Source of the DNA: Amycolatopsis eburnea
GTDB lineage: Bacteria > Actinomycetota > Actinomycetes > Mycobacteriales > Pseudonocardiaceae
Length of the DNA: 64,000 bases
Assembly (NCBI RefSeq): GCF_003937945.1
Contig: NZ_RSEC01000046.1
Coordinates: 186,001 to 250,000 of the forward strand
Direction of reading: 5' to 3'
The notes under the pieces are model-generated. The model did no database searches. It had not been told where the DNA came from and worked only from the letters and a program-made list of their open reading frames with translations. A program made the translations under genes and the position numbers. Below, piece by piece: positions 43,580-52,869 of the stretch (the first letter of the stretch is position 1; each line of letters begins with the position of its first letter).

Positions 43580-44671
43580 GTGCACCTGGCTTTCCTGCGG
43601 GACTACCACGAAGCGCTGGTGCTCGCGCTGGCCCGGACCACACCCACGCTCGAGCGCGGCACCGTCGCCGAACGCACCGGGCTGACCCCGCAGGCCGTGT
43701 CGAAGGTGCTCGCCCGCCTGGTCGAGGAAGGGCTGCTCGAACCCGCCGGCGTGCGGCGCCCGGCGCGCGGCAAGCCGGCCGCGGTCTACCGGCTCGTCCC
43801 GGCGAGCCGCTGGGCGATCGGCGCGCACGTCACCCGCCGCGAGCTGCGCCTGGTCCGCACCGACCTGGCCGGCACCGTCCACACGTCCACGGCGTCCCCG
43901 CTGCCCGCCGACTTCACCCCGGCGGAACTGCTGGACGAACTGGCGGCCGGCGTCACGGCGATGATCGACGAGCACCGGATGACCACGCCGGAGCTCGCCG
44001 GGGTCGGCATCGGCATGATCGGGCCGCTGGACCAGTCGACCGGCACCGTCCGCGGCGCGCACCGGCTGCGGCACTGGCACGACGTCCCGCTGGCCGAGCT
44101 CGCCGGGCGGCGGCTGGGCCTGCCGGTGATCGTGGACAAGGACGTCACCGCCGGCGTCACGGCCGAAGCCTGGCGCCGCGGCACCACCTTCCGCGACGCG
44201 GCACTGGTCGTGGTCGACGCCGGGGTCGGCGCCGGGCTGTGGCTGGGCGGCGCGGCCCACCGCGGCGCGCACACGAACGCCAGCGAGTTCGGCCACGCCG
44301 TCGTCCAGCTCGACGGCCCGCGCTGCGCCTGCGGCAGGCACGGCTGCCTGGAAGCCGTCCACGAGCGCGCGGCCGGTCCCGCCGCCGCGGCCGCCGTGCT
44401 CGCGACCGGGGTCGTCAACCTCCTCCAGACCCTCGACCTCGGCCACGTCGTCCTCGGCGGCGCGGACCTGCTCCCCCACGGCGAGCTCTACCGCGCCGCC
44501 GTCGAGCACGCCGTGCGCACCCAGCTGCCGGGCGCGGACTGGCTCGACGTCGAGGTTTCGCTGACCTCGCTGGGCACCGACGTCGTGGCGGCCGGGGCGG
44601 CCATGCAGGTGCTCGACGCCCGCTACGGCCTCCCCGACCCGGCCCGGCACCGCCGGTCGACCGTCAGCTGA
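43580..44671 (+). CDS. ROK-family transcriptional regulator
   Basis: 363 residues. N-terminal MarR-like winged helix (TVAERTGLTPQAVSKVLARLVEEGLLEPAG) joined to a ROK kinase-like domain: VVVDAGVGAGLWLGG phosphate loop and the zinc motif CACGRHGCLEAV with a preceding GHA. Probably a sugar-responsive repressor of the divergent MFS gene. GTG at 43580. Its 3' end overlaps the convergent sugar-dehydrogenase-like gene by 8 bp. Confidence 0.9.
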   Translation: MHLAFLRDYHEALVLALARTTPTLERGTVAERTGLTPQAVSKVLARLVEEGLLEPAGVRRPARGKPAAVYRLVPASRWAIGAHVTRRELRLVRTDLAGTVHTSTASPLPADFTPAELLDELAAGVTAMIDEHRMTTPELAGVGIGMIGPLDQSTGTVRGAHRLRHWHDVPLAELAGRRLGLPVIVDKDVTAGVTAEAWRRGTTFRDAALVVVDAGVGAGLWLGGAAHRGAHTNASEFGHAVVQLDGPRCACGRHGCLEAVHERAAGPAAAAAVLATGVVNLLQTLDLGHVVLGGADLLPHGELYRAAVEHAVRTQLPGADWLDVEVSLTSLGTDVVAAGAAMQVLDARYGLPDPARHRRSTVS

Positions 44672-47648
44672 TCGGCTCGACCCAGACGTTGCGGAACCGC
44701 GGGTTCGCCCCGGCGTCCCCGTGGTCCTGCAGCCGGATCGCGCCGGGGCCGGCGCCTTCCGGGGCGCCGCCGCCGGTCGGGCCGGTGATGGCGACGTCGT
44801 TGTGCACGGTCACGCCGTTCCAGACGACGGTCACCCGGGCGTTGTCGGTCTTGGTGCCGGCGCTGTCGAATCGCGCCGCCCGGAACGTGATGTCGTAGGT
44901 CTGCCACGTCAGCGGCGCGGTCGCGGCGTTGACGTCCGGCGCCTTCTGCGAGTAGATCGAGCCGGCCTCGTCGTTGGCCAACGTGGTGTCCCCGAAGGAA
45001 TCGAGCACCTGCAGCTCGTACCGGTCCTGCAGGTAGACGCCGCTGTTGCCGCGCGCCTGGCCGGTCACCTCCGGCGGGTACTGCGGCTCGTACCACTCGA
45101 CGTGCAGCTTGAAGTCGCCGAACTTCTGCCGGGTCCGGATGTCCCCGCCGAGCGCCTCCATCGACCCGCCCGCGATCGGCCACGGTGCCGCGCCACCCGA
45201 GCGGAGCTCCCACGCGTCCAAATCGGACCCGTCGAACAGCGGGACGCGGGTGGCCGCGGTGACGGTGATGTTGTCGAGGTTGACGTTGCCGGCGTCGCCG
45301 CTGTCGAACCGGTAGGAGATCGAGTTGGCGCCCGCGGTGAGCGCCAGCGCTTCCGGCTGCAGGGCCCAGCCGTCCCACGTCGTCGTGCTGGCGAGCCGGG
45401 TCTGCCGGACCTTCGCGCCGTTGACGTAGACGCTCACGGATTTCGTTCCGGCGCTGGGATTCGGGCCGTTCGAGTACCGCAGGCCGACATTGTAGGTCCC
45501 GGCCGCGGGCACGTTCACCGCGAACGTCGTGGCGGCACCGGGGTTCCAGTACCCGTCGACGAACCCGGTGGCCTGGTAGCCCGGGTGGTCGGTGTTGACC
45601 GCCGCGCCGCCGCTCAGCGCGGCCCGCTCCGCTTCGTAGGTCACCGCGGCCGGCGGGCCGCCCACGACGGAGTTGAGGGTGTACCAGGCTTCCGTGCTCC
45701 ACAACGGCGTGCCGGATTCGGCCGCGAACGGGCGGGGCGACCGGACGTGCACGACGCGCCCGGCCTGCAGGCCGCCGATCCGCAGCGTGACCTTCTTGCG
45801 GTCGGCGGACACCGTCGTCCCGGTCACGCCGAGCGTCTGCTCGTCGACCTTGGGGCCGCCGTACGCGGCTGTCGGCGCGTAACGCCATTGCGAGACCTGG
45901 TACTTCGTCCCCAGGTCCGCCACGGTCGCGGCGGACAACGACTGGGTGTACTCGAGTTCGAACCCGCCCGCGACCGCGCGCATGGCGAGGATGTCGAAGG
46001 CGGTGGTGCCGTTGGGGGTGAGCTTCTGCAGCCCGTAGGCGAGCTTGCCCGGCTGGCCCCAGTTGCCGCCGCCGTCGATCCCGCCGGTGTAGATCGCGCC
46101 GTCCGGGCCGAGGCTGATCCGGCTGACCCCGGACTCGAGCCCTTGCGTCATGCGGAAAACGGCGCCCTGGTACTCGCCGTTGACCTTCTCGAGGTAGACG
46201 CGCTGCAGGCCGCCGTAGGTCACGTCGCCGTAGACGAGCTGGCCGGCGAAGGTGCCCTGGGTCAGCTGGACCGGGTTGCTGGGCGAGTTGGCGATTTCGT
46301 TGTGCGGCAACCACACCACCGGCGCGGTCACCGGCTGCGCGTCGAACGGGCCCGCCGGATTGGTGTAGTGGTTGAAGAAGCGGTTCTGCTTGATCCGCAC
46401 GAGCTTGTTCGCGGGCAGCCAGCCGCCCTGGTTGTCGGTGACGAAGACGTCGCCTTCCGGACCCCAGCCGATGCCGTGCGGGGTGCGCAGGCCCCCGGCG
46501 ATGGTCGAGACGGCGCCGGTGTTCTTGTCGACCTTGAGGGTGACGCCGCGGCCGGGCGCGGGCTGCGGATCGGTGGTCGCGCCGCCGAGGTCGATCGCCA
46601 CGGACAGGTTGAGGTAGAAGAAGCCGTCCTTGTACAGCAACCCGAACGCGAATTCGTGGAAGTTGCCGCCGAACGGCCAGGTCGCGACCGTGCGGTAGAC
46701 GTCGGTCACGCCGTCGCCGTCGGTGTCGTTCAGTTCGACGAGCCGGTTCTTCTCGGACACGTACAGCTTGCCGTCGACGTACTTGACGCCCATGGGTTCC
46801 TTGAGGCCACTGGCGATCCGCTGGGTCCGCACCCGGGACGGGTCCGTGGTGCCGGTGGCGCCGCTGATCAGGTGGACCTCGCCCGCGGTGTTGTTCGAAC
46901 CACCCCAGGTCGCGATGGCGAGCCGGCCGTCGGGCAGCCAGTCCATGCCGGTCACCTGCGGCTGGAAACCGTTGGGGCGCAAGTCCGTCAGCGTGAAACC
47001 GGGGTGGACGCCGGTCAGCGGCAGGCCGTCGCCGGGCGAGTCGGCGGTGCCTTCGCACTCCTTCTTCCCCGGCGACGTCACCCGCACGACCCCGGCGTCG
47101 GTGCTGAGCACGGAGGTGGGGACCACCGCGAAGGCCGACGAGCCGGGCGGCTGCCATTCGAGGGTGAGCTGCTGCTCGCCGGCGTTGTCGAAGTGCTCGA
47201 TCCGCAGCGCGTGGTAGCCGGTGCTCAGCGAGACCGAGCCGGTCACCGCGGCCGACCCGTGCAGCCCGTCGTTGGTGATCACGACCTGTCCGTCGACGCG
47301 CAGGCGGGAGCCGTCGTCGCTGGTCAGCCGGAACTGGTGGGTGCCTGCCGTCGCGATGGAGATGTTGGCGGTGACCTCGGAGACGAAGAAGTCGCCGACG
47401 CCGAAGTCGCCGGTGCCGGTCCAGTTGATCGACGGCATCAGCTTGTCGACGTTGGGGGTCAACCCGGGCTTGATGGTGCAGAGCTTGGTCAGTTCGGTCT
47501 GCATGTCGAACACCCGCAGCGTCACCCCCGGCTCCTGCGGCGGCACGACGGCGTGCGCGGGTGCGGCGAGGACCGCGGACAGGGCGGTGACCAGGACGGT
47601 CAGTACCAAGAGGGCCCGGCGGCAGCGTTCACGGACGGCCAGAAGCAT
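44664..47648 (-). CDS. Secreted multidomain carbohydrate enzyme: PA14, GSDH-like propeller, CBM, DUF1080
   Basis: 994 residues. Signal peptide (about 1-33), PA14-type carbohydrate-binding domain (about 40-185; LTSDDGSRLRVDG, GYHALRIEHFDNAGE), a glucose/sorbosone dehydrogenase-like beta-propeller (about 205-590; GMDWLPDGRLAI, TPHGIGWGPEGDVFVTDNQGG, ISLGPDGAIYTGG), a CBM35/CBM6-like beta-sandwich (about 680-795; YEAERAALSGGA, NVNLDNITVT) and a DUF1080 (3-keto-disaccharide hydrolase-like) domain (about 805-994; FDGSDLDAWEL, GNSGVYLQDRYELQVLDSFG). Probably binds and processes oxidised plant or microbial glycans outside the cell. ATG at 47648. The upstream gap has ACGAA/TTGTGCGAAA-rich repeats. 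Confidence 0.9.
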   Translation of the reverse strand: MLLAVRERCRRALLVLTVLVTALSAVLAAPAHAVVPPQEPGVTLRVFDMQTELTKLCTIKPGLTPNVDKLMPSINWTGTGDFGVGDFFVSEVTANISIATAGTHQFRLTSDDGSRLRVDGQVVITNDGLHGSAAVTGSVSLSTGYHALRIEHFDNAGEQQLTLEWQPPGSSAFAVVPTSVLSTDAGVVRVTSPGKKECEGTADSPGDGLPLTGVHPGFTLTDLRPNGFQPQVTGMDWLPDGRLAIATWGGSNNTAGEVHLISGATGTTDPSRVRTQRIASGLKEPMGVKYVDGKLYVSEKNRLVELNDTDGDGVTDVYRTVATWPFGGNFHEFAFGLLYKDGFFYLNLSVAIDLGGATTDPQPAPGRGVTLKVDKNTGAVSTIAGGLRTPHGIGWGPEGDVFVTDNQGGWLPANKLVRIKQNRFFNHYTNPAGPFDAQPVTAPVVWLPHNEIANSPSNPVQLTQGTFAGQLVYGDVTYGGLQRVYLEKVNGEYQGAVFRMTQGLESGVSRISLGPDGAIYTGGIDGGGNWGQPGKLAYGLQKLTPNGTTAFDILAMRAVAGGFELEYTQSLSAATVADLGTKYQVSQWRYAPTAAYGGPKVDEQTLGVTGTTVSADRKKVTLRIGGLQAGRVVHVRSPRPFAAESGTPLWSTEAWYTLNSVVGGPPAAVTYEAERAALSGGAAVNTDHPGYQATGFVDGYWNPGAATTFAVNVPAAGTYNVGLRYSNGPNPSAGTKSVSVYVNGAKVRQTRLASTTTWDGWALQPEALALTAGANSISYRFDSGDAGNVNLDNITVTAATRVPLFDGSDLDAWELRSGGAAPWPIAGGSMEALGGDIRTRQKFGDFKLHVEWYEPQYPPEVTGQARGNSGVYLQDRYELQVLDSFGDTTLANDEAGSIYSQKAPDVNAATAPLTWQTYDITFRAARFDSAGTKTDNARVTVVWNGVTVHNDVAITGPTGGGAPEGAGPGAIRLQDHGDAGANPRFRNVWVEPIS

Positions 47649-47786
47649 CGTTGCTCCTCGGGGAGAGAGCCAGGGTCTCTACCTGACGCCCCGCGAGGGT
47701 AAAGAGGACTTTTGCACGAAGTCAACGAAAGTATGTCGCATTTGTGCGAAATTACGCCGTCCAGACGCAAAAGTTCAGTCCCGCGT

Positions 47787-48276
47787 TCAGTTCCGGCCGA
47801 GCTGCAGGATCCGGACGCACGGCTCGTGGTCCTGCCACGGCTGGAGCCGGACGTAGCCCGTGACGGTGCGCTGGTGGGTCGTTCCGGCGACGTCGACCTC
47901 GATCACCGGATCGTGGAACCGCACCTCGCCCTGGACTTCCAGCTGGGTCGGAGCCTCGACGTTGAGCAGGATCGTGCCGCCGAGCTTTGAGGCGCCGCAC
48001 GAACTCCTCCGCCACGGTCCGGGCCGCTTCGAGCTGACTGTCGCTGTCACGGGAGAACGACGACGTGGCCGGCGGCGCCGGGCTCGGCGGCGGTACGGCC
48101 GACCGGCCAAGGAAGAACCCCGGAGCGACGAACCCGGTCACCGCCACCGCCGCGGCGACCACGACCAGCCCGAGCACGGCGACCGCGACCCACAACCCGG
48201 TGCGCCGCGGTGGCGGCGGTACCGGGCCACCGAACCGCCCGGGCCACGACGACGGGCCGTGTTGCCGATAGGACAT
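47787..48276 (-). pseudogene. Frameshifted small membrane/lipid-anchored protein
   Basis: The first frame from ATG 48276 encodes a Pro-rich start, one membrane helix (LWVAVAVLGLVVVAAAVAV) and a stalk to AARTVAEEFVRRL, then degenerates to basic low-complexity. A second frame, overlapping near 47990, gives a sensible beta-rich C-terminus (GGTILLNVEAPTQLEVQGEV... VTGYVRLQPWQ... CVRILQLG) ending at 47787. Together they resemble one actinomycete protein (helix plus extracytoplasmic DUF4878-like domain) with a frameshift and probably a lost middle segment. A sequencing error is possible. Confidence 0.55.
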
Positions 48277-48317
48277 CTCGCGCGAACCTCCCCTGATCGC
48301 TTGACCGGAGCGGCGCT

Positions 48318-48740
48318 TCAGGCGGTGGGGTCCGGACCCAGCGCGAGATCCAGCAGCTCACCCAGCTGATCGAGCTGTTCGCCCGACAGGTCCTGGAACG
48401 ACGACGCCGCGACGCCGTCGACGAGCGCTTGTCCTTCCGCGCGCAGCCTCGCGCCTTCTTCGGTCAACCGGTGCCGCACCGCCCGGCCCGGTCCCGGGAC
48501 GCGCTCGATCAGGCCGCGCTCCGCCATACGGGCCGCCAGCGAGCCGAAGGACTGGTCGGTCTGGAAGGTCAGCACCGCGAGGTCGTGCAGCGAGGCGTCC
48601 GGCTTGCGGTGCAGGTGGCGCAGCGTGTCCCACTGCACGAGCGAGAGCCCGAGCGGCGCCAGCGCGCGGCTCAACGCGCGGTGGTGGCGGTACTGCAGGC
48701 GCTTGACGGCCAGGGAGACGTCGCCGGGGCGGTATTTCAT
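48318..48740 (-). CDS. MarR-family transcriptional regulator
   Basis: 140 residues. Winged-helix core LAPLGLSLVQWDTLRHLHRKPDASLHDLAVLTFQTDQSFGSLAARMAERGLIERV and wing GRAVRHRLTEEGARL. ATG at 48740. Divergent from the alpha/beta hydrolase; the 85-bp gap contains a 28-bp palindrome, so it probably represses itself and the hydrolase operon. Confidence 0.93.
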   Translation of the reverse strand: MKYRPGDVSLAVKRLQYRHHRALSRALAPLGLSLVQWDTLRHLHRKPDASLHDLAVLTFQTDQSFGSLAARMAERGLIERVPGPGRAVRHRLTEEGARLRAEGQALVDGVAASSFQDLSGEQLDQLGELLDLALGPDPTA

Positions 48741-48776
48741 GCGCTCACCTTAAGGCCCGCGAAGCCAGGTTGCTTA

Positions 48777-48804
48777 TCTAAGGATCCTTATATAAGGTTC
48801 CTTA
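48777..48804. promoter_or_regulatory. MarR operator: near-perfect 28-bp palindrome
   Basis: Core CCTTATATAAGG is a perfect palindrome, extended on both sides by CTAAGGA and TCCTTAG with one mismatched pair. Strikingly AT-rich for this genome, 22 bp before the hydrolase start and 37 bp before marR. Confidence 0.8.
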
Positions 48805-48825
48805 GGTACCCACCGAGGAGGACGC

Positions 48826-49611
48826 ATGACGACGCACCCCGAGGCCGGCTCGCTCCGGCCCGCCCGCACCGGAACCCACGCGCTCGACCTGGGCGGCGTG
48901 ACCGTCCGGGACCTCGACCGCACACGCCCGTACCTGCTGCTGCACGGCGGTGGCGGCGTCGCGACGATGACCGGCTTCGCCGACCTGCTCGCCGAACGCA
49001 CCCACTCCCGGGTGCTGCTGCCCTCCCACCCGGGCTTCGGCGGCACCCCGAAGGCCGACGGCCTCACCGACGTGATCGCGCTGGCGCGGCTGTACGTCGA
49101 GCTGCTCGACCGGCTCGACCTCACCGACGTGACGGTGGTCGGCAACTCCTTCGGCGGCTGGCTGGCCGCCGAAATCGCCCTGCTGAAGAGCCCGCGGGTC
49201 AGCGGCGCCGTGATCGTCGACGGGATCGGCATCGAGGTCGACGGCCACCCGCCGACCGACATCACCGGCCTCTCCCCCGCCGAAATCCGGGCGCACTCCT
49301 GGCACGACCCGGCCAAGGCGCCCGTCCCGCCCGGCGGCGGCACCGGGCCCAGCCCGGACATCCTCGCCCTCGTCGGCTACACCGGCCCCGCGATGACGGA
49401 CCCGACGCTCGCCGGGCGGCTCGGGGACCTCGACGTTCCCGTACACGTCGTCTGGGGCGAAAGCGACGGCATCGTCGATCCCGAGTACGGGAAGGCCTAC
49501 GCCGCGGCGATCCCGCTGGCGGAGTTCACGCTGCTCCCCCGCACCGGCCACCTGCCGCAGGTCGAGTCCCCCGAAGAGCTGCTCGGCGCACTGCTCGACC
49601 TCGGCGCATGA
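48826..49611 (+). CDS. Alpha/beta hydrolase
   Basis: 261 residues. LLLHGGGGVATMTGF oxyanion loop, nucleophile GNSFGGWLAAE, acid in WGESDGIVD and His in RTGHLPQVE: a complete Ser-Asp-His triad. Of the haloperoxidase/esterase type. ATG at 48826. Overlaps the MBL-fold gene by 4 bp (ATGA) and probably shares MarR control. Confidence 0.92.
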   Translation: MTTHPEAGSLRPARTGTHALDLGGVTVRDLDRTRPYLLLHGGGGVATMTGFADLLAERTHSRVLLPSHPGFGGTPKADGLTDVIALARLYVELLDRLDLTDVTVVGNSFGGWLAAEIALLKSPRVSGAVIVDGIGIEVDGHPPTDITGLSPAEIRAHSWHDPAKAPVPPGGGTGPSPDILALVGYTGPAMTDPTLAGRLGDLDVPVHVVWGESDGIVDPEYGKAYAAAIPLAEFTLLPRTGHLPQVESPEELLGALLDLGA

Positions 49612-50363
49612 GCACCCGCCTGCGCGTCACCCGGATCGGGCACGCCTGTCAGCTGATCGAGTTCGGCGCGCTCCGCGTGCTGACCGACCCGTGGTTCACC
49701 CAGACCGCGACCTACTACCAGGGCGAGCCGGTCGCCTCGACCGTCGCGGCGCTGGGCCGCGTCGACGCGGTCGTCATCAGCCACGAGCACTACGACCACT
49801 GCGACCTCGACGCGCTGGTCACCGGCGGCTTCGACCTCGCGACGCCGGTGATCGGGCCGGGCACCGTCGCGACCCTCGCGCGGGACAAGGGTTTTCGCGA
49901 CGTCCGGGCCATCGAGGCGTGGGAAGCCACGACGGTCGGCGACCTCACCGTGACGGCGGCACCGGGCAAGCACGGCGTCCACGAAGTCACCTTCGTGCTC
50001 CAGTCGGGCGAGCGCACGGTCTTCTTCGGCGGCGACTCGCTGCGCGTCCCGGAACTCGACACGATCCCGGACCGGTTCGGCCCCGTCGACCTGGCGATCC
50101 TGCCGACGAACGGCCTGTGCGTCCGGCCGCTGAACCACCAGCAGGTGGTCATGGACACCGAGGAGGCGGCCGGCCTGACGGCGGTGCTGCGGCCGGCCAT
50201 GGCCATCCCGCACCACTACGCGTTCCACAGCGGCCGGCTGGGCGACCGCATGCTCACCCGGGGCGACCAGGACCCGCGCCACTACGCCGATGCTGTCGCG
50301 CGGCTCGCGCCGGGGGTGGCCGTCCGCTTGGTGCTGCCCGGGGTCCCGGTCGAAGTTCCCTGA
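49608..50363 (+). CDS. Metallo-beta-lactamase-fold hydrolase
   Basis: 251 residues. Metal ligands in SHEHYDHCD (HxHxDH-type), GDSLRVPE and the C-terminal PHHYAFH. Resembles UlaG/RomA-like (lactonase or phosphodiesterase) enzymes. ATG at 49608 overlaps the preceding stop codon. The partner hydrolase suggests joint degradation or detoxification of an ester or lactone. Confidence 0.9.
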   Translation: MSTRLRVTRIGHACQLIEFGALRVLTDPWFTQTATYYQGEPVASTVAALGRVDAVVISHEHYDHCDLDALVTGGFDLATPVIGPGTVATLARDKGFRDVRAIEAWEATTVGDLTVTAAPGKHGVHEVTFVLQSGERTVFFGGDSLRVPELDTIPDRFGPVDLAILPTNGLCVRPLNHQQVVMDTEEAAGLTAVLRPAMAIPHHYAFHSGRLGDRMLTRGDQDPRHYADAVARLAPGVAVRLVLPGVPVEVP

Positions 50364-50381
50364 GCCAAGCCGGTCCGCGGT

Positions 50382-50434
50382 GTCTTGAATGACTCATTCA
50401 AGACCTCCGAAGACCTGAATGACTCATTCAAGAC
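50382..50434. repeat. 53-bp double palindrome, copy 2
   Basis: Same element as at 29293; its left arm is a perfect 23-base palindrome around a central C (50382-50404). Located 19 bp after the MBL-fold gene. Flanking bases (GACGTCAGCGAAGCCGCCGC to the right and GCCGGTCCGCGGT to the left) match those of copy 3 in inverted orientation, so the mobile or conserved unit is longer than 53 bp. Confidence 0.9.
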
Positions 50435-50584
50435 GTCAGCGAAGCCGCCGCGCCCACCTTGCCGAGCCGCCCCGGACACCGGTCGAAGTTCCCTGAGCGA
50501 ACCGTGTCGAGAACGGCCGATCGGCTCCGACTGAGGGGTACGCGGCGGCCACCCCAGGCCGCCCCCACGAAAGGCGGACCCACG

Positions 50585-51289
50585 ATGACCAAGGTGACGG
50601 CCCAGATGTCGGTATCCCTCGACGGCTGCTACACCGGCCCCCGCGACCCCCAGGCCCCGACCGACATGAGCCGCTGGATGCAGGGGCCCGAAGCGCCCGG
50701 GTTCTTCCGGGTCACCCGGTGGGCCGTCGACGCCATGGCCTGGCGGGAGCGGCAGGGCTTCGCCGGCGGCGAGCAGTCCGCCGACTCCGACATCGTCGCG
50801 GAGACGTTCGCGGCCGCCGGGGCCTACGTGATGGGGCGGCGGATGTTCGACGCCGGCGAGGTTCCCTGGGGTGACGAGCCGCCGTTCCACGCGCCGGTGT
50901 TCGTCGTCACCCACCGGCCCCGGGCGGTGCTCGAACGCCGGGGCACGTCCTTCACCTTCGTCACCGAGGGGCCCGGGCGGGCCGTCGAGCTGGCCCGCGC
51001 AGCCGCCGGGGACAAGGACGTCGCGGTCGCCGGTGGCGGGGAGCTGCTGCGCCAGGTGCTGACCGCCGGGCTGCTCGACCAGCTCGAACTGCACATCGCC
51101 CCGGTGCTGCTCGGCGACGGCCAGCGCCTGTTCGACGGCCTCGGCCTCGGCGCGGACGACGGCGTCGAGCTGGTCCCCGCCCGGGTCGTCGAATCGCCGG
51201 GGGTGACCCACGTCCGCTATACCGTCACGGGGCGGTCGAAGCTGGTGCTGGACGACCGCGGCGCCAGTGGCGAGCTGGTCGGGCGGTGA
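50585..51289 (+). CDS. Dihydrofolate reductase/RibD-like reductase
   Basis: 234 residues. N-terminal VTAQMSVSLDGCYTG, AYVMGRRMFDAGEVPWG and VAVAGGGELLRQVLTAGLLDQLELHIAPVLLGDGQRLF are typical of the RibD_C/DHFR-like family. NADPH-binding fold; substrate unknown. ATG at 50585. 14 bp before the YCII gene, forming an operon with it and the ECF42 sigma gene, an arrangement often seen in actinobacteria. Confidence 0.9.
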   Translation: MTKVTAQMSVSLDGCYTGPRDPQAPTDMSRWMQGPEAPGFFRVTRWAVDAMAWRERQGFAGGEQSADSDIVAETFAAAGAYVMGRRMFDAGEVPWGDEPPFHAPVFVVTHRPRAVLERRGTSFTFVTEGPGRAVELARAAAGDKDVAVAGGGELLRQVLTAGLLDQLELHIAPVLLGDGQRLFDGLGLGADDGVELVPARVVESPGVTHVRYTVTGRSKLVLDDRGASGELVGR

Positions 51290-51303
51290 GCGAGGAGCGA
51301 GCG

Positions 51304-51666
51304 ATGAAGTACATGCTGCTGATCTACGGCAACGAAGAAGCCTTCACCTCGGTGGGCGCGGAGACCCTCGCCGAGATCATCCGCGAGACCGACGCCCTCA
51401 ACCAGGAGCTGTTCGAGTCGGGCGAGCTGGTCGGCGCCTACGGCGTCGCCGACGAGGTGAACACCAAGATGGTCCGGGTCACCGACGGGACGCCGGTGGT
51501 GACCGACGGGCCGTACGCCGAGGCCAAGGAGTTCCTCGGCAGCTTCATGATCGTCGACTGCGACAGCCTGGACCGGGCCCTGGAAATCGCGGCGCGCGCC
51601 CCGTCCGCGCGCTACTGGGGCGTCGAGGTCCGGCCGCTGATGCACGAGGCGAACGTCGAGCCGTGA
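51304..51666 (+). CDS. YCII/DGPF-domain protein
   Basis: 120 residues: MKYMLLIYGNEEAF start and VTDGPYAEAKEFLGSFMIVDC (DGP[FY] motif). DGPF proteins are the genomic partners of ECF42 sigma factors; an enzymatic or binding role is not settled. ATG at 51304; its stop overlaps the sigma start. Confidence 0.93.
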   Translation: MKYMLLIYGNEEAFTSVGAETLAEIIRETDALNQELFESGELVGAYGVADEVNTKMVRVTDGTPVVTDGPYAEAKEFLGSFMIVDCDSLDRALEIAARAPSARYWGVEVRPLMHEANVEP

Positions 51667-52865
51667 CCGGCTGGCAGGCCGTCCGGCGGCTGGTGCCCGA
51701 GGTGCTCGGCGTGCTGGTCCGCCGGTACGGCCGCTTCGACGCCTGCGAAGACGCCGTCCAGGAAGCGCTGGTGGCCGCCAGCGTCCAGTGGCCGGTGGAG
51801 GGCTGGCCGGAGAACCCGCGCGCGTGGCTGGTGACGGTCGCGTCGCGGCGCCTCGCCGACCAGGTGCGCGGCGACGCCGCCCGCCGCCGCCGGGAGGAGG
51901 CCGACGCCCGCCGGACCCCTCCCGCCGGCGGCGAGGTGTACCCCGACGACACCCTCACCCTGCTGTTCCTGTGCTGCCACCCGGTGCTGACGCCGGCGTC
52001 GCAGATCGCGCTGACGCTGCGCGCCGTCGGCGGCCTGTCGACCGCCGAGATCGCCCGGGCCTTCCTCGTGCCCGAAGCGACCATGGCGCAGCGCATCAGC
52101 CGCGCGAAGCAGCGCATCAAGGCCGCCGGAGCCGGCTTCGCCCTGCCACCGCCCGCCGAGCAAGCGGCCCGGCTCGGCGTCGTGCTCCACGTGATCTACC
52201 TCGTCTTCAACGAGGGTTACACGGCCACGTCCGGGACGCGGCTGGTGCGGGCGGACCTGACGGCCGAGGCGATCCGGCTCGCCCGCGACCTCCACCGGCT
52301 GGTCCCCGCCGACGGCGAGGTGGCCGGGCTCCTGGCGCTCCTGCTGCTGACCGACGCCCGCCGCGAGGCCCGCACCGCCCCGGACGGGTCGCTGGTCCCG
52401 CTCGGCGAGCAGGACCGGACGCTTTGGGACGCCGAAGCCATCGCCGAGGGCGTCGCGCTGGTGACCGGGGCGCTGGCGAGCGGCCCGGTCGGCCCGTACC
52501 AGCTGCAGGCCGCCATCGCCGCCGTCCACGACGAGGCCGCCACCGCCGACGTCACCGACTGGCGGCAGATCCTGGCCCTCTACACCGTTCTCGAGCGCGT
52601 GGCGCCCAACCCGGCGGTGACGCTCAACCGGGCGGTCGCGGTGGCCGAGGTCCACGGGCCCGCGCCCGCGCTGGCCCTGCTCGACACCCTTTCGGCCGAC
52701 GAACGCATCGCCGCCTCGCACCACCTCGTGTCCGTGCGCGCCCACCTGCTGGAACTGGCCGGCGACCACGACGCGGCGCGCGCGGGCTACCAGGAGGCGG
52801 CCCGCCGCACCACCAGCGAACCCGAGCGGCGGCACCTCCTGGGCCGCGCCGCCCGCTTGGCCTGA
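51663..52865 (+). CDS. ECF42-type RNA polymerase sigma factor with C-terminal TPR-like extension
   Basis: 400 residues. Region 2 (YGRFDACEDAVQEALVAAS... PENPRAWLVTVASRRLADQ) and region 4 (LTLRAVGGLSTAEIARAFLVPEATMAQRISRAKQRI) are followed by a long alpha-helical extension (VIYLVFNEGYTATSG, LLLTDARREAR, AIAAVHDEA, LNRAVAVAEVHG), as in ECF42. No anti-sigma gene adjoins; in this group the extension is thought to control activity. GTG at 51663 overlaps the YCII stop by 3 bp. Confidence 0.94.
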   Translation: MTGWQAVRRLVPEVLGVLVRRYGRFDACEDAVQEALVAASVQWPVEGWPENPRAWLVTVASRRLADQVRGDAARRRREEADARRTPPAGGEVYPDDTLTLLFLCCHPVLTPASQIALTLRAVGGLSTAEIARAFLVPEATMAQRISRAKQRIKAAGAGFALPPPAEQAARLGVVLHVIYLVFNEGYTATSGTRLVRADLTAEAIRLARDLHRLVPADGEVAGLLALLLLTDARREARTAPDGSLVPLGEQDRTLWDAEAIAEGVALVTGALASGPVGPYQLQAAIAAVHDEAATADVTDWRQILALYTVLERVAPNPAVTLNRAVAVAEVHGPAPALALLDTLSADERIAASHHLVSVRAHLLELAGDHDAARAGYQEAARRTTSEPERRHLLGRAARLA

Positions 52866-52869
52866 CCGG

